Source: an uncultured Enterobacteriaceae bacterium (GTDB taxonomy: Bacteria > Pseudomonadota > Gammaproteobacteria > Enterobacterales > Enterobacteriaceae). Taken from it: a stretch of 48,906 bases of DNA. Position numbers and translations under genes: made by a program. The notes under the pieces were generated by a model. It searched no databases. It was not told the DNA's origin and saw only the letters and a list, made by a program, of their open reading frames with translations. Within the stretch, counting starts at the first letter, position 1, and each line of letters begins with the position of its first letter. Shown piece by piece: positions 43,396-48,906 of the stretch. Location of the stretch: positions 1 through 48,906 of the forward strand of contig CANRKT010000022.1 of the NCBI GenBank assembly GCA_947631255.1, written 5' to 3'.

Positions 43396-44844
43396 TTACC
43401 TGGTGCTAGTCAGCTTTTTTAATGCGGCTTCGATTCCTGCCCGGTAGTCAGGGTGTACCTGAGCAAATAAACCAAGCTGGCGTTCGGTTATTTCTTCAGG
43501 AACACTTTGCAGTTCGCCTGCAATGCGGTCGAACATACGCTGATGTTCTTCTTTGCTGAGCAAATTAAACAGTGCCCGAGGCTGACTGAAATAATCGTTA
43601 TCTTCACGGTGATTCCAGTGGTCAGCGGCGCCTTCAAGGCTTAATGGCGGTTCGCTGAAATCAGGTTGTTCCTGGAATACGTTAAAGCTATTTGGCTCAT
43701 AGGTTGCGCCATTGCCGCTGTTGCCATCAATACGCATCGCACCATCACGATGATAGTTATGGAACGGACATTTTGGTGCATTAACCGGGATCTGATGATG
43801 GTTAACCCCGAGACGATAACGATGAGCATCGCCATAAGAGAATAAACGTCCCTGAAGCATACGGTCTGGTGAAAAACTGATGCCAGGAACGATATTGGCG
43901 GGCGACATCGCAACTTGCTCAACGTCGGAGAAATAGTTTTCCGGGTTACGATTCAGTTCCAGTACGCCGACTTCAATCAGCGGATAATCTGCATGTGGCC
44001 AGACTTTTGTCAGGTCGAATGGATTATAAGGCGTCTGAGAAGCCTCTGCTTCTGGCATGACCTGAATGAACAGCTTCCAGCGCGGGAAGTCGCCTTGTTC
44101 AATGGCATCGTAGAGGTCACGTTGTGAGCTTTCACGATCTTCACCAATGATTTTCGTCGCTTCATCATCCATCAGGTTTTCAATGCCCTGCTGGCATTTC
44201 AGGTGGAATTTCACCCAGAAACGCTGGTTTTCCTGATTGATAAAGCTGAAGGTATGGCTACCAAAACCGTGAATATGGCGATAAGAGCGAGGTAAACCAC
44301 GATCGCTGAAATCGATAGTTAACTGATGCAGTGCTTCGGGTAAATAAGAAAAGAAGTCCCATTTATAAGTCGCATTGCGCAGGTTAGTACGTGGGTCACG
44401 TTTGACGACATGGTTGAGGTCAGGGAACTTCAGCGGATCACGCAGATAAAATACCGGCGTATTATTGCCCACCAGATCCCAGTTACCTTCTTCGGTATAA
44501 AACTTGATAGAGAAACCGCGAATATCCCGTTCTGCATCAGCGGCACCACGTTCGCCTGCAACAGTGGAAAAACGAATAAATAATTCGGTTTTCTTACCAA
44601 CAGTATCGAACAGTTTAGCGCGCGTATAAGCAGAAATATCATGTGTCACTGTGAAGTGACCGAATGCACCTGAACCTTTGGCGTGCATACGACGCTCAGG
44701 GATCACTTCACGGTCAAAGTGAGCCAGTTTCTCAAGAAACCAGACATCCTGAAGTAACATAGGACCACGTGGACCTGCTGTGGCAACATTATTGTTATCA
44801 GCAACCGGAGCGCCTGCAGCAGTTGTTAAGCTTTTCTTGCTCAT
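43396..44844 (-). CDS. katA: Monofunctional haem catalase KatA
   Basis: KatA breaks down hydrogen peroxide. The sequence is close to the small-subunit clade 3 catalase of Proteus mirabilis. The start [19 protein letters not shown] is chosen by the match to that protein and a GGAG site; a reading 15 codons longer is rejected. Active-site residues fall at exactly the Proteus numbers: His54 (RRMHAKG), Asn127 (VGNNTP) and the haem-ligand Tyr337 ([12 protein letters not shown]). The 482 residues are usual for the clade. There is no signal peptide, so it is cytoplasmic. It sits where E. coli has pmrD, arn, ais and nudI. A stem TCACCT/AGGTGA lies in its leader at 44894-44913; no OxyR site was identified. 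Confidence 0.96.
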   Translation of the reverse strand: MSKKSLTTAAGAPVADNNNVATAGPRGPMLLQDVWFLEKLAHFDREVIPERRMHAKGSGAFGHFTVTHDISAYTRAKLFDTVGKKTELFIRFSTVAGERGAADAERDIRGFSIKFYTEEGNWDLVGNNTPVFYLRDPLKFPDLNHVVKRDPRTNLRNATYKWDFFSYLPEALHQLTIDFSDRGLPRSYRHIHGFGSHTFSFINQENQRFWVKFHLKCQQGIENLMDDEATKIIGEDRESSQRDLYDAIEQGDFPRWKLFIQVMPEAEASQTPYNPFDLTKVWPHADYPLIEVGVLELNRNPENYFSDVEQVAMSPANIVPGISFSPDRMLQGRLFSYGDAHRYRLGVNHHQIPVNAPKCPFHNYHRDGAMRIDGNSGNGATYEPNSFNVFQEQPDFSEPPLSLEGAADHWNHREDNDYFSQPRALFNLLSKEEHQRMFDRIAGELQSVPEEITERQLGLFAQVHPDYRAGIEAALKKLTSTR

Positions 44845-45102
44845 CAGTATCTCCAATAATGAAATAGACAGGTTTAAAAATAATGACATTGACTCACCTT
44901 TAGTTTTAGGTGATTTTTGTCATATAAACAATGTGCCATTTTCTGATATTACAATTCTTTGATCCCGTAACGAAGAATGGCCTTTTTTTTCATTTTCTTA
45001 CAATGAAAGAAGCAGTGGCTTTTAGCAACCCATTGATTAGATAATCTACAGGTGAGAAACATTACCTACCGGGGGACTGCGCCATTTTTCAGGAACCATG
45101 GA
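44845..45102. promoter_or_regulatory. Divergent region between katA and the yfaZ remnant
   Basis: About 258 bases must hold the katA promoter (minus strand) and any promoter for the yfaZ remnant and yfaY (plus strand). It is AT-rich near katA. No clear consensus promoter or known operator could be assigned by eye. An AGGAA ribosome site just precedes the remnant. Confidence 0.35.
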
Positions 45103-45207
45103 ATGAAAAAACCACATCTGGCTTATACACTAGGACTCTTGTGGGCATCTGCGAGTGCAATAAGCATTGCTGACGACGCTTATGTCGGTGTTAGCGCTCG
45201 TTTCTAA
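45103..45207 (+). pseudogene. yfaZ: In-frame remnant of outer membrane protein gene yfaZ (34 codons)
   Basis: A 34-codon open frame has an intact ATG with AGGAA seven bases upstream. It begins with a signal-peptide-like segment (MKKPHLAYTLGLLWASASA) and ends ISIADDAYVGVSARF then TAA. A terminal aromatic residue and alternating pattern are typical of the last beta-strand of an outer membrane barrel. From memory, E. coli YfaZ ends in a very similar IADGPYVGV(N/S)ASF sequence. yfaZ lies immediately upstream of yfaY on the same strand in E. coli, exactly as here. I infer an internal deletion of about 145 codons that kept the frame. It could still be translated as a micro-peptide. Confidence 0.65.
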
Positions 45208-45300
45208 TCTTTATGGCCCGGTGCTTAGCCGCGCGTTAAGACATTTTTTAGCGTGAAGTATGGCTGTGAATCAGCTGTCGTTTATCTGTAGGGTAGAACA

Positions 45301-46503
45301 ATGTTAAAAGTGGAAATGCTGTCGACCGGGGACGAAGTATTATACGGGCAAATTGTGGATACCAATGCTGCCTGGCTTGCTGATTATCTCTTTAATCAAG
45401 GATTACCCCTGTCACGGCGCAATACTGTGGGTGACAACCTTAATGATTTGATTGCTATCCTCGGGGAACGCAGCGCTGAGGCTGATATTCTTATTGTTAA
45501 CGGCGGACTGGGTCCGACCAGTGATGATCTGAGTGCACTGGCAGCAGCAACCGCTGCCGGTGTGGAGCTGGTGGAACATGCCGAGTGGCTGAAAACGATG
45601 GAGGCCTATTTTGCCAGTCGGGGCAGGGTCATGGCACCCAGTAACCGCAAGCAGGCCTTGATCCCTGCAAACAGTGAAATGATTGATAACCCGGTTGGCA
45701 CTGCCTGTGGTTTTGCCATGCAGCTTAACCGTTGCCTGATATTCTTTACTCCAGGAGTTCCCTCAGAATTTAAAGAGATGGTGGCACGGGAAATTATGCC
45801 ACGCTTACAGGCACGCTTTATGCTCCCTGAGCCTCCGGTATGCTTGCGCCTGACGACCTTCGGGCGCGGTGAAAGTGATTTAGCGCAGAGTCTCGACCCC
45901 TTAGTATTGCCTGATGAGGTCGTGATGGGCTATCGCTCATCGATGCCGATAATTGAGCTGAAGCTGACTGGGCCAGCAACACAGCGGACAGCGATGGACG
46001 CTATCTGGCCAGAGGTTCGTTGCGTTGCTGGAGACAGTCTGATTTTTGAGGGTACAGAAGGGCTGCCTGCACAAATCGCACGTCGTTTACGGGAGCAGTC
46101 TTTAACACTGACCGTGAGTGAGCAATTTACCGGTGGTTTGCTTGCTCTACAGCTGGGCCGAGAATCAGCTCCACTACTGGCAAGCGAAGTCTTACCCGCT
46201 CAAGTGCAAACATTTACCGATACTCTGAACTATGGCATCACCTGGCGTAAAAAACAGGCTGCGGATATTGCTCTGGTGATAGCTGGAACGATAAATGAGC
46301 AGATCAATTTCGTTCTGACGACGGGGAATGAGAGTTATGGCCTGGGGATTCAATTTGGTATCAGTCACTACAATCAGAGCACCCGGCAGGAAGTTTGTGC
46401 TCTGATGGCACTGAATATGCTGCGCCGCTGGATGAATGGCGAAAAAATAACGACCGATCATGGCTGGATTAAGGTCGTTGAATCCAAAGATTGTGCATCC
46501 TGA
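45301..46503 (+). CDS. yfaY: CinA-like protein YfaY
   Basis: YfaY is a CinA-family protein. The N-terminal MoaB/MogA-like domain (about 1-170) starts VEMLSTGDEVLYGQIVDTNA and contains VNGGLGPTSDDLSALAAA and FTPGVPSEFKEM. The C-terminal half corresponds to the CinA nicotinamide-nucleotide deamidase domain but is strongly altered (LTVSEQFTGGLLALQLGRES is recognisable). In E. coli the separate PncC protein does the deamidation and YfaY's role is unclear. The 400 residues equal the E. coli length. AGGG precedes the ATG. It follows the yfaZ remnant. Confidence 0.94.
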   Translation: MLKVEMLSTGDEVLYGQIVDTNAAWLADYLFNQGLPLSRRNTVGDNLNDLIAILGERSAEADILIVNGGLGPTSDDLSALAAATAAGVELVEHAEWLKTMEAYFASRGRVMAPSNRKQALIPANSEMIDNPVGTACGFAMQLNRCLIFFTPGVPSEFKEMVAREIMPRLQARFMLPEPPVCLRLTTFGRGESDLAQSLDPLVLPDEVVMGYRSSMPIIELKLTGPATQRTAMDAIWPEVRCVAGDSLIFEGTEGLPAQIARRLREQSLTLTVSEQFTGGLLALQLGRESAPLLASEVLPAQVQTFTDTLNYGITWRKKQAADIALVIAGTINEQINFVLTTGNESYGLGIQFGISHYNQSTRQEVCALMALNMLRRWMNGEKITTDHGWIKVVESKDCAS

Positions 46504-46542
46504 ATCGATCGTTACTCAGTATCGGAGAGCATTTTTAATTGT

Positions 46543-46606
46543 CTGCAATGAATAAATCAGGGTCAAAATATTTCAGAAGGAGAAGACCGTTTATTTATCA
46601 TTGCAG
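46543..46606. other. Inverted repeat between yfaY and the lipoprotein gene
   Basis: CTGCAATGA and TCATTGCAG are perfectly complementary across a 46-base loop, between two convergent genes. The loop is too long for a classical terminator. It may be part of a 3'-end structure. Confidence 0.3.
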
Positions 46607-46629
46607 CAATTGTTGAGAAAATCATAAAT

Positions 46630-47541
46630 TCAGCGCGATGCTTGTAGGCTAGCCTCAATCAGAGCATCCGGAAAATAGCTGACGGCAATCTTGTAATCTT
46701 TACCCATGATGTCGCCGCGCCCCAGCCAGTTAATACCGCGATAGGTCAGAAGGGCATTGCCTCCATCACGACTGAAGTTATAGCCACCATCAGTATAAAA
46801 TGTATAATCTCCAGTACTGAGCTGCGTCAGATGATAGCTGTTTGGATCGGGGGAATAGAGTTCCTGAATGCGTTTGAGATAAAAAGGCGAAAGCGCGGAA
46901 AATGTTTTTCTTACGGCGCGGGTATATTCTTCGAGCGACAGTCCTGGCGTTTTTTCAAGTTCGCTGGCAATAAATGCATAAATTTCAGCATTGGCGCGCA
47001 GAATGGATAATTTAATCGCCAGTGTCTCTGCTATCTTGTCATTACTGAGCACACTTTCAGTTTCCGTGCGTTCTTCCTCTTTGTTCTGTTCTTTTTTCTG
47101 AGTTTTACGGGTCTTCTGAATGGTTATCTCATCTTTACTGGGTACTCGCGTCGCCCAGTTTGTCAGCCATGCAGCACACACTTCAGCGCGCTTTTTTTGG
47201 TCGTCATTGACGAGCAACGATAATGGGTGGTTTTGGGCAGGAATTGTCGCCGGATCGAGGAGACCCTCCTGTTTGATTGACTCAATTACTTTTTCTTTAC
47301 TGACCTCTCCTCGGGCCAGCAAGCAGATTCGCTGAATGACTGAAATATCAAACTGGGCGTCAAGCTTTGGCGCAAGCTGAGCGACGGTATTTTCGATAAC
47401 TGTCAGTGCAGGAAAATCTATCAATACCTTTTCAGGCACAACAGGGGGTGCCACTGACGGTTTCATGATGGGCTCAATATATGGCTGATCGCAACCTGCC
47501 AGCAGAAGCAGTGATAAAGCTGTAAGAGATTTAATATTCAT
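46630..47541 (-). CDS. Putative inner-membrane lipoprotein of unknown function
   Basis: I do not recognise the family. The 303 residues begin with a lipoprotein signal peptide whose lipobox LLAGC puts the lipidated Cys at residue 17. Asp18 at the +2 position is the Lol-avoidance signal of enterobacteria, so retention in the inner membrane, facing the periplasm, is expected. A Pro-rich linker (about 19-40) is followed by a largely helical region, a highly charged segment (KTRKTQKKEQNKEEERTETE, 143-162) and a C-terminal part rich in Tyr and Gly (about 232-292). Cys73 and Cys122 could form a disulfide. It lies 49 bases downstream of the adhesin gene on the same strand, but a strong terminator intervenes. 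The ribosome site is weak (TGGAAAA). Confidence 0.85.
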   Translation of the reverse strand: MNIKSLTALSLLLLAGCDQPYIEPIMKPSVAPPVVPEKVLIDFPALTVIENTVAQLAPKLDAQFDISVIQRICLLARGEVSKEKVIESIKQEGLLDPATIPAQNHPLSLLVNDDQKKRAEVCAAWLTNWATRVPSKDEITIQKTRKTQKKEQNKEEERTETESVLSNDKIAETLAIKLSILRANAEIYAFIASELEKTPGLSLEEYTRAVRKTFSALSPFYLKRIQELYSPDPNSYHLTQLSTGDYTFYTDGGYNFSRDGGNALLTYRGINWLGRGDIMGKDYKIAVSYFPDALIEASLQASR

Positions 47542-47556
47542 ATTTGGTTTTCCATT

Positions 47557-47582
47557 AAAAAAAATGGAGGCCGGAGCCTCCA
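47557..47582 (-). terminator. Rho-independent terminator between adhesin and lipoprotein genes
   Basis: On the minus strand, TGGAGGC and GCCTCCA form a 7-bp stem with a UCCG loop (UNCG class), followed by eight T. It lies only 8 bases after the adhesin stop, and the lipoprotein start is 16 bases beyond the T-run. Lipoprotein expression therefore depends on readthrough or a promoter inside the adhesin gene. Confidence 0.85.
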
Positions 47583-47590
47583 GAAGGAGA

Positions 47591-48906
47591 TCAGAACTGA
47601 TAACCTACGCCGAGACCCCAACCGACATTATTCTGTGTATTATTATTTAGTTGAGCTTTAGTCACCCAGCGACCATCCTCAGAAAGGTGAGATAAGCCAA
47701 AGGATATGCCGGATTGTCCGCGATAGCTGGCCCCCCCGAGAGATATCATGCTGGCTCCCGGGCTGTATGGCTGAGGCAAGCTGGCCATCGCCATCGCACT
47801 GGCAATACCCGCGCTGAGGCGACGATCCTGCTGGCCCATACTATCCTGCAGTTGATTAAATCGCTTGTCGGTATAATTCGCCGATTCGGCCATACCGCGG
47901 TTGAGCTGGGTCAGATTGACAGCATCTGTCCCACGGGTTGCTGCCGCCACGTTAGTAATCTGACGTTCATTTCCGCTACTCCCTACAGAGACGCTGTTAG
48001 CACGATCTGTTCTCGAGTTTGTACCAAGCGCTACCGAGCTCTCGTGAGTGGCATGCGAATTGGTACCCAGTGCAGTGGATTCCTTCGCACTTGCTGTAGC
48101 AGCGGCACCGCCGGCGACGCTGTTTTTACCTGATGCAGAAGCATCGTCCCAGCCTGCGGCGTTTTCCACCCGGAAAAGACCGCTTGTGCCCATTGAAAGC
48201 TGGGCCACCCGTGTATTGGTTACTCCCGCGCTGGTTTCCAGATTAGCGATTGAGTCATCTGTATACTTTTTCGACTCTGCAACGGCACCGTCCAACTGAC
48301 GAACGTTGACGGCATCATTGCTCTGTACCCCATCAGCAATGTTGCTGACGGTGCGTACTTCGCCTGTCTCAGCATTACCCACTGAAACGGTTCCCACGCT
48401 ATTATTGCTGGCACCAGAATATTTCCCTGTATAGCTCTCCGCACCGCGGTTGCCATCGGATGCATTTTTACCCAGCGCCACGCTACCATCAGCCTGTGCC
48501 TGTGCTCCGTTGCCCATTGCAATGGCACTGTTACCAGAGGCCTGCGCAGAGGGACCTACGGCAATAGCATCGGATCCACTGGCAACGGAATTTGCCGCTG
48601 TGGAATTAGCATTGAAGTATTTCGTTGAAATAGACCCGCCCGAGCCGGGATTATTTTCGAGGTTTGTCACGCGACCAGTGAGATCGGTAACATTAGAGGT
48701 ATTCTGATCGACCTGGTTGCCGACCATCATCAGCTGCTCGACATTCACTGCGTCATTGTTGTTGGTACCCGCCGCTATCCCGGTGAGTTTACGATGACCA
48801 CTGGCAGTACCAAACGACACCTCACCGATCGAATTCTGAGCCGTCGTTAACCGGTACGCACTGTAGCCGGTTTGTGCCCCGACGGTGGTGACTGAATTTG
48901 CTCCCA
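47591..48906 (-). CDS. YadA-family trimeric autotransporter adhesin, C-terminal part (5' end outside window)
   Basis: The frame is open to the window edge, so at least the last 438 residues are seen and the start lies beyond. Three YadA neck motifs are present (NNNDAVNVEQL, QSNDAVNVRQL, RGTDAVNLTQL; about 48787-48731, 48349-48293 and 47959-47903). Between them lie head blocks of left-handed beta-roll repeats (AIAVGPSAQASGNSAIAMG, and SVALGTNSRTDRANSVSVG) and short coiled-coil segments. The last 70 or so residues form the four-strand membrane anchor, ending in Phe (GLGVGYQF). Such proteins form surface trimers that bind host or matrix ligands or mediate aggregation. A terminator follows, then a lipoprotein gene. 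Confidence 0.95.
   Translation of the reverse strand, partial: GANSVTTVGAQTGYSAYRLTTAQNSIGEVSFGTASGHRKLTGIAAGTNNNDAVNVEQLMMVGNQVDQNTSNVTDLTGRVTNLENNPGSGGSISTKYFNANSTAANSVASGSDAIAVGPSAQASGNSAIAMGNGAQAQADGSVALGKNASDGNRGAESYTGKYSGASNNSVGTVSVGNAETGEVRTVSNIADGVQSNDAVNVRQLDGAVAESKKYTDDSIANLETSAGVTNTRVAQLSMGTSGLFRVENAAGWDDASASGKNSVAGGAAATASAKESTALGTNSHATHESSVALGTNSRTDRANSVSVGSSGNERQITNVAAATRGTDAVNLTQLNRGMAESANYTDKRFNQLQDSMGQQDRRLSAGIASAMAMASLPQPYSPGASMISLGGASYRGQSGISFGLSHLSEDGRWVTKAQLNNNTQNNVGWGLGVGYQF

Noticed and set aside
44894-44920. Hairpin TCACCT/AGGTGA followed by T5 on the plus strand
   Set aside because: It looks like a plus-strand terminator, but no plus-strand gene ends nearby. It more likely belongs to the katA leader or is chance.

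Overview
The window is a chromosomal segment of a gammaproteobacterium of the order Enterobacterales. Almost every gene has a close counterpart, in the same order and orientation, in the Escherichia coli region running from ubiX through the his transport genes, pta-ackA, nuo and men to yfaY. Base composition looks moderate, with AT-rich intergenic regions. The catalase is of the Proteus KatA type, the loci usual in E. coli/Salmonella between menE and yfaZ are absent, and LrhA has diverged. Together these suggest a genus other than Escherichia or Salmonella, perhaps in Hafniaceae, Budviciaceae or Yersiniaceae. I cannot name the species.

Layout. 1-5050: ubiX, then the basic amino acid uptake cluster argT-hisJ-hisQ-hisM-hisP, with structured gaps around hisJ. 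5050-8500: yfcH and folX (minus), then yfcF-yfcE-yfcD (plus). 8568-11995: pta and ackA (minus). 12333-18083: yfbV, yfbU, hxpA and yfbS (plus), then yfbR and alaA (minus). 18084-20559: two long AT-rich regulatory regions flanking lrhA. 20560-35551: the complete respiratory complex I operon nuoA-B-CD-E-F-G-H-I-J-K-L-M-N, closed by a strong UUCG-loop terminator. 35664-43287: elaA, then the menaquinone operon menF-D-H-B-C-E. 43396-44844: a monofunctional haem catalase on the minus strand. 45103-46503: a tiny in-frame remnant of the outer membrane protein gene yfaZ, followed by yfaY. 46630-48906: an unrecognised lipoprotein gene and the 3' part of a YadA-type trimeric autotransporter adhesin that runs off the window, both on the minus strand.

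How the genes work together. nuo (NADH:quinone oxidoreductase), men (menaquinone for anaerobic respiration) and ubiX (prenyl-FMN for ubiquinone synthesis) form a respiratory theme. pta-ackA handles overflow acetate. argT/hisJ feed one shared HisQMP permease. LrhA, next to nuo, is a global regulator in relatives.

Most of the window is conserved core genome. The unusual parts are concentrated at the right end: (i) an adhesin followed by a lipoprotein carrying an inner-membrane retention signal (Asp at +2), resembling in arrangement the SadA/SadB adhesin-assembly pair but with an unfamiliar sequence; (ii) a 34-codon yfaZ relic that joins a signal peptide to a terminal beta-strand; (iii) a catalase gene where relatives carry nudI-ais-arn-pmrD. 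Elsewhere, the men promoter has its -10 element in the loop of a perfect inverted repeat, LrhA has a diverged effector domain, and each of the three long gaps inside nuo holds a stem-loop. No tRNA, rRNA, CRISPR array, insertion sequence or prophage was seen.
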